Positions 1 to 8,614 of a stretch of DNA of 64,000 nucleotides are shown here, piece after piece (within the stretch, counting starts at the first letter, position 1; the number at the start of each line of letters is the position of its first letter). Origin of the DNA: JBBDMW01 sp040878005 (GTDB lineage Bacteria > Chloroflexota > Dehalococcoidia > Lucifugimonadales > Lucifugimonadaceae). The position numbers and the translations under genes are program-made. The notes below the pieces were generated by a model. The model worked only from the letters and a program-made list of their open reading frames with translations, made no database searches and had not been told where the DNA came from. The DNA lies in contig JBBDMW010000075.1 of NCBI GenBank assembly GCA_040878005.1, positions 62,001 through 126,000 on the forward strand, written 5' to 3'.

Positions 1-90
1 AACTACGGGCAGCCAGCGGATTTTCTACCAACTGGCGGACGAGCGCAAACCACGACGAACGCCGTAGCAGATGTTCGCCAAGCAACGCAC

Positions 91-1296
91 TCAGTTGCCG
101 ACCAACGCCGGCACCAGTGCAAGCAGCACACCGGCCACCGTGGCGGTTCCTATCACTCCGGCGACGTTCGGCCCCATGGCGTGCATTAGAAGGAAATTCT
201 CCGGGTCTTCCTTCTGGGCCATGTCCTGCACCACGCGGGCCGCCATGGGCACGGCAGAAACCCCTGCCGCACCGATCATGGGATTGATAGTCCCGCCGGA
301 GAACACGTTCATGAGTTTCGCCAGCAAAATCCCTGCAACGGTGGCGGTCATGAATGCGAACAGGCCAAGGAAGAATATGGCTATCGTCTCGGTTTGAAGA
401 AACACCGATCCCGGCATGGTCGCACCTACGGACAGGCCCAGGATGATTATGACTATGTTCATCAGTTCGTTCTGGGCCGTATTGGAGAGGCGCTCCACCA
501 CCCCCGATTCCTTGAGAAGGTTGCCGAACATCATGATGGCGATGAGCGGGGAGGCCTTGGGCACAAGAACGCTCACCACGATGGTGGTGACAATTGGGAA
601 CAGGATCTTGGTTCGGCGGGAAACAGGACGCATTGCATACGGCATCCTGATCAGCCGTTCCTTTTTCGTTGTCAACAGCTTTATGAGGGGCGGCTGGATG
701 ATGGGCACCAACGCCATATATGAGTAGGCCGCCACCGCTGTTGCACCAACTATGTCCCGTACCCCCACATCCGGCAGGGCCTGGCCAATCTCCCGCATCC
801 GAGTGGAAATAAATATGGTGGTCGGCCCATCTGCCCCGCCGATGATCCCAATCGAAGCCGCTTCCAGCAGCCCGAAGTCGAACACGCCGGTCATGCCAAG
901 CAGCAGAGCGCCTATAAGAGCCATGAACACACCCGCCTGCGCGCCGGCTCCGAGGAGAATGGTCTTCGGGTTGGACAACATGGGAGCAAAGTCCGTCAAT
1001 GCTCCCAGGCCAAGGAAGATAAGCAGGGGTATCAGGTCCGTGGTCAGGCCAAAGTCCTGGAACACCCTCAGGAACCCGGGAGGCTCGCCTTCGCCTCCCA
1101 CACGGATCAACTCTCCAAGGGGAAGGTTTGCCATCAGGATGCCGGAAGCGATGGGCACAAGGAGCAATGGCTCCTTTTTCTTCGCAATGCCCATGTAGAG
1201 CAATGCCCCGGCAATGAACCACATCGCAATCATGCGCGGGTCCTCGCCAAGGGCGACGATCCCTTCCCATATAGCGCTGATACCGGTGTCACCCAA
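91..1296 (-). CDS. oadB: Sodium-translocating decarboxylase beta subunit (OadB/GcdB/MmdB family)
   Basis: A 401-residue polytopic membrane protein of the family that decarboxylates carboxybiotin and pumps Na+ outward. Visible family motifs are GGADGPTTIF, with the Na+-site aspartate at about residue 156, and NPMIGAAGVSAVPMAARV near residue 340. Length is normal. The frame opens with TTG behind a GGGG-containing leader, six bases after the biotin-carrier stop, so the two are probably cotranscribed. The sequence cannot tell oxaloacetate, glutaconyl-CoA and methylmalonyl-CoA pumps apart; the carboxyltransferase alpha subunit that sets substrate is not in the window. Confidence 0.9.
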   Translation of the reverse strand: MGDTGISAIWEGIVALGEDPRMIAMWFIAGALLYMGIAKKKEPLLLVPIASGILMANLPLGELIRVGGEGEPPGFLRVFQDFGLTTDLIPLLIFLGLGALTDFAPMLSNPKTILLGAGAQAGVFMALIGALLLGMTGVFDFGLLEAASIGIIGGADGPTTIFISTRMREIGQALPDVGVRDIVGATAVAAYSYMALVPIIQPPLIKLLTTKKERLIRMPYAMRPVSRRTKILFPIVTTIVVSVLVPKASPLIAIMMFGNLLKESGVVERLSNTAQNELMNIVIIILGLSVGATMPGSVFLQTETIAIFFLGLFAFMTATVAGILLAKLMNVFSGGTINPMIGAAGVSAVPMAARVVQDMAQKEDPENFLLMHAMGPNVAGVIGTATVAGVLLALVPALVGN

Positions 1297-1302
1297 CTTT
1301 GG

Positions 1303-1755
1303 CTACCCCAGTTCTATCAGCGTCTGTCCGTGCTGGACCGTCGCGCCAACGGACACGTGAACGGCAGAAACCACGCCGTCTGACGTGGCGGCCACTGTCT
1401 GCTCCATCTTCATGGACTCCATGACAAGCACCGCCTGGCCCCGATGCACAGCATCGCCCGCCTGCACATTTACCGCCAGCACCCGGCCGGGCATCATGGC
1501 CCTGATCACGTTTCCACCGGTTGCGGGCACTGACGGACGTGGCGGTGCGCTTGGCCTCCGGGGCTCTGCTGGTCGCCTGGTAGACGGTGCCTTGGGACGT
1601 GGAGAGGGTTGGGCAGCCCCAGTCTCACCATCAGGCAGATCGACTTCGTACTCAACGCCGTCAACGATCACTGTCACAGGAGAGGCGGAGAGATCCCCCA
1701 CCTCCACATCGTATGACTGGCCTTTTACTGTTATCCGGTATCGCCTGGGGCTCAC
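1303..1755 (-). CDS. Biotin carboxyl carrier subunit of a biotin-dependent decarboxylase/carboxylase
   Basis: A 150-residue biotin carrier. The C-terminal biotinyl/lipoyl domain (about residues 80-150) has the motif ESMKME, with K116 as the biotinylation site. It is joined by a Pro/Ala-rich linker (about 44-80) to a small N-terminal beta domain starting YRITVKGQSYDV. This is the usual layout of the biotin subunit of Na+-pumping decarboxylases. It starts with GTG and overlaps the OadG stop by four bases (GTGA), implying translational coupling. Its partners are the neighbouring beta and gamma-like subunits; the carboxyl donor enzyme is outside the window. Confidence 0.9.
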   Translation of the reverse strand: MSPRRYRITVKGQSYDVEVGDLSASPVTVIVDGVEYEVDLPDGETGAAQPSPRPKAPSTRRPAEPRRPSAPPRPSVPATGGNVIRAMMPGRVLAVNVQAGDAVHRGQAVLVMESMKMEQTVAATSDGVVSAVHVSVGATVQHGQTLIELG

Positions 1756-2153
1756 AGGCTGCGCCTCTCAACGGCGCCTGGAGAGTGAGAAGACATCTGC
1801 CTGGCACGTCCAGATTGAACCCACGAGTTACCAGGGTGGACAACTACGGTGCGGGCGGATGCATGCGCAGAAGACACGGCGGGTGACAACTCCTCCTCCG
1901 CAAGCGCCAGCGCCGCCCCTATGGCGGCTATGACGCCCGGTGAAACGTCGGTGGAAGCCTGGGAAGTGGCGGGGCTTCCAGCGGAAGGAGCAGGTTCGGA
2001 TGCTGCTGGTTCATCACTCGGAGCGGCTTCAGTCATGCGGTCGAAACGGCCAAGGATGACGACTGTCACCTGGAGGACAATCAACACCACGAAAACGACG
2101 CCCATGCCAACGCCGCTGACGAACAGGCCCTCCTGGAAGGTCTCCCAATTCAA
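1752..2153 (-). CDS. oadG: OadG-like small membrane anchor subunit of the Na+ pump decarboxylase
   Basis: A short protein with one strong N-terminal transmembrane helix (VSGVGMGVVFVVLIVLQVTV) followed by RFDR and an Ala/Pro/Ser-rich tail, the pattern of OadG, which holds the decarboxylase complex together. The open frame extends to TTG at 2204. I prefer TTG at 2153 because GGAG lies about 10 bases upstream and the helix then starts where the family's does. OadG is poorly conserved, so the call rests on topology, size and position just upstream of the biotin carrier and beta subunit. Confidence 0.72.
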   Translation of the reverse strand: MNWETFQEGLFVSGVGMGVVFVVLIVLQVTVVILGRFDRMTEAAPSDEPAASEPAPSAGSPATSQASTDVSPGVIAAIGAALALAEEELSPAVSSAHASARTVVVHPGNSWVQSGRARQMSSHSPGAVERRSL

Positions 2154-2202
2154 CGAGACAAGGCTCCAATAGAGTCCGGTCACCGGCGATAAGTGCCGGT
2201 GC

Positions 2203-2228
2203 AAACATAAGCGCGCCCTTCAGCGCGC
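2203..2228 (-). terminator. Possible intrinsic terminator after pxpC
   Basis: Read on the - strand, a perfect 6-bp GCGCGC stem with a 6-base loop is followed by TTATGTTT. It sits in the 169-base gap between the pxpC stop and oadG. The tail is only moderately T-rich and the stem is short, so it could be partial. If real, it separates the pxp and decarboxylase transcripts. Confidence 0.4.
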
Positions 2229-2373
2229 CAGTCGAGAATGATACACCGTCAAGCGTTTCCGGTGCCGCCCATTGATCAGCGCTGATGCTGAATCTTCACG
2301 TCCTCCGGATTCACCGGATGCAGTAAGGGAAAAGAGCCGTCCCAGGCGACCGCCAAACGGGCTATCAGGCGGG

Positions 2374-3477
2374 TCATTCATCAGCAGTGGTTTCTACTTC
2401 AATCAGCAACCACTCCCCATCAACGCTTACCTGCACACCAAACCGCGCCTGGTTCGAGCGCGGACGCAAAAACCGCATGCTGTGTGACTCACCACCTACA
2501 GAAACCTCGAACACCCTGGAGGGGGCCGGATGCTCCAGCTCTGTGTCCCGCAGCTCCTGGCGCCTGGCTCTTGCGGCCGCTTGCGCCTCCTGAACCGTGA
2601 CGCGTTGAAACTTGATGCTGGCGCCGGGCGCAGCCTGTGCCAGCTTCGGCAGGTCAACCCCTGCGACTACCCCGATCTTCGCGTAGCCTCCCGTTGTCTG
2701 CCGGTCTGCCAGCAGGATTATTGGATTGCCGTCCCCCGGCACCTGGACAGAGCCAAGCGGGACGGCATCTGAGACGATGTCGTATCTGCCATCCTTCGCC
2801 TCAATCACCGGCCCGTCCAGGCGCAGCCCCTGCCTGTCAGACCTGTCCGTCACCATGTACTCAGAGTCGTAAAACTTATCTACTCCGGTTGATGTGAACG
2901 CGTCTTCCTGTGGTCCCGGCACCACCCTGGCAACGATCTCGCCCGGGTACTCCGGCACAAGGTCTCCAGGAACTCGCAGGCCTGGCTCCGCGTCGGCGGG
3001 CGGATCTCCTACTGGCACATCAACGCCCGCCTTAAGAGGCCCACCATCCAGGCCGCCAAGGCGTGAGCCAGCGTGTGTTGACCGTGAGCCGAGCACTGGC
3101 GTGGTGTCGATGCCACCTGCGATGCACAGGTACGCCCTTAAACCCAGCAGCGGCCCGCCGAAGGTCAGATGAGAGCCAGCGGTGACGCCAACGGACTCCC
3201 ACGTCGGCACGGGAACACCATCGAGCGTGGCGTCCAGGTCTCCACCAGTCACAGCCACCAACGTTGCGTCAGTGAACTCGAAGTCAGCCCCACCGAGGGT
3301 GATCTCAATGGCTGCTGCGTCAGCAGTGTTCCCCACGAGCCGGTTTCCCAGGAACAACGCCTCATGATCGATCGCGCCGCTGACAGAGACACCGAAGCGC
3401 TGGTGACCCCAGCGGCCTATGTCCTGCACCAACGCAAGCGCACCGGGCGATACAACTCGAACCACAGCCTGGCTCAA
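2374..3477 (-). CDS. pxpC: 5-oxoprolinase subunit C (biotin-dependent carboxyltransferase family)
   Basis: A 367-residue homologue of KipA/PxpC. The opening segment (SPGALALVQDIGRWGHQRFG, then SGAIDHEALFLGNRLVGN) is diagnostic. With PxpA and PxpB it cleaves 5-oxoproline to glutamate using ATP. It starts at TTG, overlapping the pxpB stop by four bases (TTGA). The protein is somewhat longer than many PxpC proteins: the last 45 residues (from about 323) form an extra beta-rich segment beginning FEVSVGGESHSM, which resembles the N-terminal domain of the biotin carrier encoded nearby. Confidence 0.9.
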   Translation of the reverse strand: MSQAVVRVVSPGALALVQDIGRWGHQRFGVSVSGAIDHEALFLGNRLVGNTADAAAIEITLGGADFEFTDATLVAVTGGDLDATLDGVPVPTWESVGVTAGSHLTFGGPLLGLRAYLCIAGGIDTTPVLGSRSTHAGSRLGGLDGGPLKAGVDVPVGDPPADAEPGLRVPGDLVPEYPGEIVARVVPGPQEDAFTSTGVDKFYDSEYMVTDRSDRQGLRLDGPVIEAKDGRYDIVSDAVPLGSVQVPGDGNPIILLADRQTTGGYAKIGVVAGVDLPKLAQAAPGASIKFQRVTVQEAQAAARARRQELRDTELEHPAPSRVFEVSVGGESHSMRFLRPRSNQARFGVQVSVDGEWLLIEVETTADE

Positions 3478-4229
3478 GCCTCACGTTCCCGCACCACAAC
3501 CTGGTAGTTGCCCTGTGCTACCTGGGTCTCGATTTCAGCCAGTTCGCCACCGCTCACAGAAACAAACCGCACATGGCTGCCGGGCTGGATGACCACAGGA
3601 GGATCAGCACCTGGATCGAATAGAGGCACCGGAGTTCTGCCAATAATCTGCCAGCCGCCGGGACTGTCATTTGGGTACACGCCCGTTTGCGATTCAGCGA
3701 TGCCAACAGAGCCTGCCGGCACCCTGGTCCGGGGCGTTTTCAGGCGCGGGCAGGCGATTCGAGCGTCCATGCCCCCCAGGTACGGAAAGCCCGGGGCGAA
3801 TCCCAACATGAACACCCGGTAGGCAACACTGGAATGAATGCTCACCACGTCATCAGGGCTCATGCCGGCATGTTGCGCCACGGTCTCCAGGTCTGGCCCG
3901 TTCTCACCGCCGTACCCGACCGGAAGCTCAAATACCTCTGCCGAGCGCCCTGGCAGCGTTCCATGATCTGCACCAGCGGAAGCCAGCCGTCCAAGTTCAG
4001 CCACCAGGTCGTCGTAACCCACCACTTCCAGGTCGTACTGAACAAGCAGTGAGCGATAGGTGGGCACAAGCTCCCTCACCCCATTCAACGCGGCGTGCTG
4101 AACCGTCTCCGCAAACTCATATACACGCTCGTTGATGGAAACGTCTATCGCATCCCCAAATTCCACCACAACCGCTTCATCGCCTGCCGGCAGCAGCCGT
4201 GGCCAAGTTTTTGGGGAATCACTGGTCAC
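3474..4229 (-). CDS. pxpB: 5-oxoprolinase subunit B (KipI family)
   Basis: A 251-residue PxpB/KipI protein. The N-terminal part has RLLPAGDEAVVVEFG. The C-terminal cyclophilin-like part has GFAPGFPYLGG, PRTRVPAGSVGIA and SPGGWQIIGRTP, the family signature. Together with PxpC it forms the catalytic complex acting on 5-oxoproline delivered to PxpA. It starts at GTG, 39 bases downstream of pxpA, and overlaps pxpC, so pxpA-pxpB-pxpC is one operon. The length is at the upper end of normal. Confidence 0.93.
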   Translation of the reverse strand: MTSDSPKTWPRLLPAGDEAVVVEFGDAIDVSINERVYEFAETVQHAALNGVRELVPTYRSLLVQYDLEVVGYDDLVAELGRLASAGADHGTLPGRSAEVFELPVGYGGENGPDLETVAQHAGMSPDDVVSIHSSVAYRVFMLGFAPGFPYLGGMDARIACPRLKTPRTRVPAGSVGIAESQTGVYPNDSPGGWQIIGRTPVPLFDPGADPPVVIQPGSHVRFVSVSGGELAEIETQVAQGNYQVVVREREA

Positions 4230-4268
4230 AGGGCTTCAACGGTTTCGACTGAGAGAGGCATGCTGTCC

Positions 4269-5051
4269 TCAGGGAATGATCTCTGACATAGGCTTCACCT
4301 GCACACCTGCGGACTCAAGCTCAGCCCGGACGGCCGCGGCCAGTTTGACAGCGCCTTCAGTGTCGCCGTGCATGCAGATGGTGTCGGCCTGAAAATCGAT
4401 CTCCGTGCCGTCCACAGCGGTGACCCTGCCTTCAGTAACCAGCTTCAGGGAGCGGCGAACTACCTCTTCCTCATCATGAATCACAGCACCCGGCTGGGAA
4501 CGGGGCACGAGGGCGCCTTCGGCTGTTACGGCGCGGTCGGCGAAGCACTCACGTGCCACGCGCACCCCTGCGTCCGTGGCCACCTCCTCCCACACCGACC
4601 CTGCCAGCACCACGTGTATCAGTCCGGGGTCAAACTCCCTGATCGCTTTCACTATCGCAGCGGCGGTGTCCGCGTCCCTGGCAGCGCGGTTGTACATTGC
4701 GCCATGAGGCTTTACGTGTTGAAGCCGATGCCCGGACGTGAAGGCAGACAGCGCACCCACCTGGTACTTGACCGCGTTGCATACTTCAGATGGGCTCAGG
4801 GCCATGTCCCTGCGGCCGAAGCCCACCAGGTCCGGGTAGGCAGGGTGTGCGCCTATCTTCGTGCCAGTCTCCTCGGCCATCGCAACAATGCGTGCCATCT
4901 CGTCCGGATCACCGGCATGAAACCCGGTGGCGATGTTGACTGATGTCACGCACCGGATAATCTCTTCGTCCCTGCCCATCTTGTACGCCCCGAACGACTC
5001 GCCGATGTCAGCGTTGAAATCAATGGTTCCGGCTACGGTGCTGTTGTTCAT
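4269..5051 (-). CDS. pxpA: 5-oxoprolinase subunit A (LamB/YcsF family)
   Basis: The first gene of the pxp operon, about 260 residues. Signatures are DFNADIGESFGAYKMG at the N terminus, NIATGFHAGDP and GAHPAYPDLVGFGRR, typical of the metal-dependent LamB/YcsF fold. The open frame continues upstream to 5156. ATG at 5051 is chosen because GGAGG precedes it by about 11 bases and the family normally begins a few residues before DFNADIGE. Known role of the family: opening the pyroglutamate ring together with PxpBC, recycling damaged glutamine/glutamate. Confidence 0.93.
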   Translation of the reverse strand: MNNSTVAGTIDFNADIGESFGAYKMGRDEEIIRCVTSVNIATGFHAGDPDEMARIVAMAEETGTKIGAHPAYPDLVGFGRRDMALSPSEVCNAVKYQVGALSAFTSGHRLQHVKPHGAMYNRAARDADTAAAIVKAIREFDPGLIHVVLAGSVWEEVATDAGVRVARECFADRAVTAEGALVPRSQPGAVIHDEEEVVRRSLKLVTEGRVTAVDGTEIDFQADTICMHGDTEGAVKLAAAVRAELESAGVQVKPMSEIIP

Positions 5052-5259
5052 GTAAGGTCGGCCTCCGTAACAGATCTCGTGGCAGTTCAGCCGCATGTCT
5101 CGTGGGGCGGGCCCGGAGAAGAGCACTGCACAAAGTTTAGCCCTGTTGCCACCCAACCGCAGTGGAGCAGATCACGCCGGCGACGATAATGCAGGCATGT
5201 GAAATTATGCTTCGGAACCCGCGCCAGCCTTGGATCGTTAGATGAGCCAGGAGTCGCCG

Positions 5260-5874
5260 ATGGACACACCACGTGATCTGCCTGACGAGTTTGTTTGGCA
5301 CATCCAGTCCCCGGAAGCCTCATATCTTTCTCATAGTGACCCGATCCGCCAGTCAGGCTTTTCAGGCGGACCCGAACGATGGAGGGCAGAGCGCGGGCCA
5401 ATACTCGAAGCCATTGACGGCGATGGCGACCTGCTGGATGTTGGGTGCGCCAACGGGTATTTGCTTGAGTGCCTCTTGGCTTGGGCGGAGGAGCAGGGAC
5501 GCCCGCTGGTTCCATATGGCGTTGACATCAACCCGGGCATCATAGAAGAAGCCAGGAGGCGGCTGCCGATTTTCGCCCACCACTTCTGGGTGGCAAACGC
5601 GTGGGAGTGGATGCCTCCCCGGCAGTTCACGTACGTATATGCGCTGCATGATTCCGTGCCAGCCACGTTCCTGGAAGAATACGTGCGCCGTCTGTTGAAT
5701 CGCGCCGTGGAGCCGGGAGGGCGGCTAATAGTAGGTGCGTACGGCAACAGATCCCGGAATGAACCGCCACTGCCCGTCGCGGACACGCTCAGGGACTATG
5801 GATGCAAGGTGACAGGTTCAGCAACCGGAGGAGAACCTCCTGTGACTTCGTTCGCGTGGGTAGACAAGGCCTGA
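5260..5874 (+). CDS. Class I SAM-dependent methyltransferase, substrate unknown
   Basis: A protein of about 204 residues with a Rossmann methyltransferase core: LLDVGCANGYLLECL (SAM-binding motif I) and YGVDINPGIIEEAR (motif II acidic residue). ATG at 5260 is preferred to ATG at 5242 because CCAGGAG ends six bases before it. It stands alone, divergent from the pxp operon and convergent with radC, so context gives no substrate. The later part (LNRAVEPGGRLIVGAYGN) is the usual post-core strand of small-molecule methyltransferases. Confidence 0.8.
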   Translation: MDTPRDLPDEFVWHIQSPEASYLSHSDPIRQSGFSGGPERWRAERGPILEAIDGDGDLLDVGCANGYLLECLLAWAEEQGRPLVPYGVDINPGIIEEARRRLPIFAHHFWVANAWEWMPPRQFTYVYALHDSVPATFLEEYVRRLLNRAVEPGGRLIVGAYGNRSRNEPPLPVADTLRDYGCKVTGSATGGEPPVTSFAWVDKA

Positions 5875-5930
5875 CTTTGTCGCCTCCGCTGGTGCCCTGA
5901 AAGGTTGCAACAGCTTCTGTGGCTCGCAAC

Positions 5931-6671
5931 TTAATCAAACCCCAGCCGTCGCTCGCGCATGCTCACGTAACGCCCCTGGCCAATGACGACGTGATCCACC
6001 AGGTCCACCTCGAGCAGTTCACCCGCCTCCACGAGACGCTTTGTTATTTGGACGTCTTCGTTGCTTGGCGTGGGATCACCAGACGGATGGTTATGAACCA
6101 CTGCTATGGCCGGGAAGTTGCGCCTGACCGCTGAGGCGAAGACCTCCGCCGGCCTGACCAGCGCCGCATTGACACTGCCTGAATAAAGCTGCTCCACGCC
6201 CATCACCTGGTTCTTCGTGTTCAGGAGCACAACTTTGAGATGTTCACGGTCCAGGGCAGTCATTTCCCCCATCAGCAGATTGGCTATATCCGCGGGCCTG
6301 CCAATAACCGGCCGGTCCTCAGGCGTAAGCGATGCAACCCTCCGGCCCAGTTCTATCCCGGCGAGGAGCTGGCACGCCTTCGCCTCGGAGATTCCCTTTT
6401 GGGCGCACAGGTCATCGAACGTAATGCGGGACAGGCCGCTCATACCATCGAACTGGGCCAGCAGGCGGGTGGCGACAGCCAGTACGTTCTCGCCCTTCAG
6501 GCCGGTACGCAACAATATCGCCATCAGTTCAGGGTTCGAGAGATGGCTCGCGCCGTACTGGCGCATGCGCTCGCGCGGTCTTTCGTTGGCCGGAAAATCC
6601 CTGATGGCAGGCGATGCCGGGCCAGTGGCCATGGGCCTGTCCGTGTGTTTGGCGACGGGTGCGGTGGTCAT
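5931..6671 (-). CDS. radC: RadC family protein (JAB/MPN domain)
   Basis: About 246 residues. The N-terminal helix-hairpin-helix part (ERPRERMRQYGASHLSNPEL) is followed by a JAMM domain with HNHPSGDPTPSNED. H193, H195 and D206 match the zinc ligands. The C terminus VSMRERRLGFD is typical. RadC is widely annotated as a DNA repair protein, but its biochemical role is unresolved. ATG at 6671 is preferred to 6689 because GGAGG lies six bases upstream of it. Confidence 0.93.
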   Translation of the reverse strand: MTTAPVAKHTDRPMATGPASPAIRDFPANERPRERMRQYGASHLSNPELMAILLRTGLKGENVLAVATRLLAQFDGMSGLSRITFDDLCAQKGISEAKACQLLAGIELGRRVASLTPEDRPVIGRPADIANLLMGEMTALDREHLKVVLLNTKNQVMGVEQLYSGSVNAALVRPAEVFASAVRRNFPAIAVVHNHPSGDPTPSNEDVQITKRLVEAGELLEVDLVDHVVIGQGRYVSMRERRLGFD

Positions 6672-6778
6672 TCTTGCCCTCCGGGGCATGAGGTGTAGCG
6701 GGAGCCGCAGCGCAGTTTAGGACATCTGCCCGTTAGCACGTCGTCGCGTGTCACAGGCATGTCAATGAAGCGCGAAGC

Positions 6779-6820
6779 GGCCCGCCCTCACTGAGGTCGC
6801 AGAGCCGTGAGCAGCGGGCC
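6779..6820. other. Imperfect inverted repeat between radC and the oxidoreductase gene
   Basis: GGCCCGC at 6779-6785 pairs with GCGGGCC at 6814-6820, and an inner CTCAC (6787-6791) pairs with GTGAG (6807-6811), giving a long hairpin. It lies downstream of the Gfo/Idh gene and upstream of radC on the - strand. It lacks a T-run, so it may be a weak terminator or an mRNA-stabilising stem. Confidence 0.45.
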
Positions 6821-6868
6821 GTTCCAGGCTTATAGCTATTCAATTCACGCCATGGCGCAGACTGTGCG

Positions 6869-7936
6869 CTACAGCGGCAGATGCACCGTATCGCCAGTCT
6901 GATACGCCTCGGTCACGGCGTCCGTAAACTCCATGTACTTCATGCCGTCAGTGAAGTTTGTGTGGGTCACAGGCTCAACACCGCGTATAGCGTTGATGAA
7001 CTCCTCTTCTACACGCCATCCGCCACGCTTTTCTTCCGGGATTTCAATCTCCGTCATCTGGGCGTCACCGTGTTGCCCGCCGGTCAGCCGGGTCTCCGGC
7101 GCGCCTGGATCGGAGAAGTCCACTGCCTGGGCTCGTATTGTTCCTTCCGTGCCATGAATCCAGATGTCCATGCTGGGTGTGAAACCTGACACCGTGGTCA
7201 CGGTCAGGTTGGAAGTCCCTCCGCCGGCCAGGCGGCACATTATGTCCAGGTGATCCGGTATGGAGATGGCCCGGCGATTGCCCTCGCTGTCCTTGCGATG
7301 CTTCACCACCACCTGGCTCAGCGCCTGCACGGTGGATGCGGGGCCAACCCAACGCATGAGGGCCTCATACCAGATGCCCATTGTCATAATGTTGTTCCCT
7401 GACAGGTCCCGGTCGTTCCTCCAGTGCATGGGAGCGTCATAGTTCGGGAAATTGCTGCCAGCGCCCACGTGAACCTTCACATTGAGAACTTCGCCCACGT
7501 AGCCATCAGCGATCAGGTCCATGATCGTGCGGTCTATCGGCAGGGTGTGTGGCGCCGGAACGATCTGCGCCACCAGGTCTGGGCTCATCTTTGATGCGGC
7601 CAGCATGTCCCGCGCCTCTGCGGAATTCATAGCCATGCGTGCTTCAACCAGCACATGCTTTCCCGCTTCCAGCGCCGCGAGGGTCAATGGATGATGCATG
7701 TAAGGCCATGTGCCAATGCAAACCGCATCAACGTCATCATCATCCAGGAGCTCAAGCCAGTCGCCGTAGACCCGCGGGATGTCGAACTCCGCTGCCACGC
7801 GCTCGCCTGATGCGACAGACCTGTTGGCAACGCCGATTACCTCGACGTTGGACTGGGCCTTGAGGCCAGGGATATGTTTCTTGGTGGTGTTCGCGCCGGC
7901 GCCGATTAGTCCGACCCGGATGGTTTCTTCGGTCAT
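6869..7936 (-). CDS. Gfo/Idh/MocA family NAD(P)-dependent oxidoreductase
   Basis: About 355 residues. The N-terminal Rossmann fold has VGLIGAGANTTKKHIPGL, and VCIGTWPYMHHPLTLAALEAGKHVLVE gives the family's cofactor and catalytic region. The C-terminal alpha/beta domain follows. These enzymes oxidise or reduce sugars, polyols or related compounds. The open frame runs back to 8104; ATG at 7936 is chosen because GGGAG lies just upstream and the nucleotide motif then starts at the usual place. It is a single-gene unit and the substrate is not inferable. Confidence 0.88.
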   Translation of the reverse strand: MTEETIRVGLIGAGANTTKKHIPGLKAQSNVEVIGVANRSVASGERVAAEFDIPRVYGDWLELLDDDDVDAVCIGTWPYMHHPLTLAALEAGKHVLVEARMAMNSAEARDMLAASKMSPDLVAQIVPAPHTLPIDRTIMDLIADGYVGEVLNVKVHVGAGSNFPNYDAPMHWRNDRDLSGNNIMTMGIWYEALMRWVGPASTVQALSQVVVKHRKDSEGNRRAISIPDHLDIMCRLAGGGTSNLTVTTVSGFTPSMDIWIHGTEGTIRAQAVDFSDPGAPETRLTGGQHGDAQMTEIEIPEEKRGGWRVEEEFINAIRGVEPVTHTNFTDGMKYMEFTDAVTEAYQTGDTVHLPL

Positions 7937-8218
7937 TTTTACTCTCCCGCAGGAATTGAATCCGCCGCTGCCGGTGTCCGGCAGTACCGGGCTGCCTGGT
8001 TGTGCTGGCCACGACAACCGCAAAAGGGTAGCCGAGGTAGTGCGGGGTGTCGAACACCGCTCCAAGTGAGCCGTGCTAGCATCGATAAATTCCTCACGCA
8101 ACATTTACCCAATATTCCGCCTGGTTTTCAACCTGTACCTATAGGGAAAAGCACAGGACAGGCATGAACGGCAGCGGGCCTCTTCATTCAGGCGTCATGC
8201 AGCGGCGCTTAAGGAACC

Positions 8219-8569
8219 TTGAGATACCAGGAGCTTGTGCAATTGATCACATCGCAGAATGTGGAATTGACCGGAGAAGGTGTTCGCATCGAGTGGACGG
8301 ACGGGCGGACTTGCCTCTACCCGTACCGGTACCTGCGGCTCCAATGCGCCTGCGCCGCATGCGTTGAGGAAATGACCGGGCGGCCTGTTCTGAACCCTTC
8401 CAGCGTTCCGAACGACGTGATCGCCGTTGAGTACCTGCCGGTCGGACGGTACGCCATCCAATTCCTGTGGAGCGACGGGCATGCGACCGGAATATACCCG
8501 TTCGAACATTTGCTGCGCCTGGCCAATAACGACAAGGCCGTTCATTGCGAAGGCGGCCCACAGCAGTAA
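8219..8569 (+). CDS. DUF971 domain protein
   Basis: A protein of about 108-116 residues matching the DUF971 (gamma-butyrobetaine hydroxylase N-terminal-like) family: RIEWTDGRTCLYPYRYLRLQ, then CACAACVEEMTG and FLWSDGHATGIYPFEHL. The cysteine group CACAAC could bind zinc. The domain occurs alone in many bacteria, often near Fe-S or Mrp genes, with no settled function. The start is uncertain: TTG at 8219, or TTG at 8243, which has GGAG nine bases upstream. It is divergent from the oxidoreductase and convergent with the E1 beta gene. Confidence 0.82.
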   Translation: MRYQELVQLITSQNVELTGEGVRIEWTDGRTCLYPYRYLRLQCACAACVEEMTGRPVLNPSSVPNDVIAVEYLPVGRYAIQFLWSDGHATGIYPFEHLLRLANNDKAVHCEGGPQQ

Positions 8570-8614
8570 CCACAAGTTCTGTGAACCGTATGGTCGGCGG
8601 CCATGGAATCCCCG

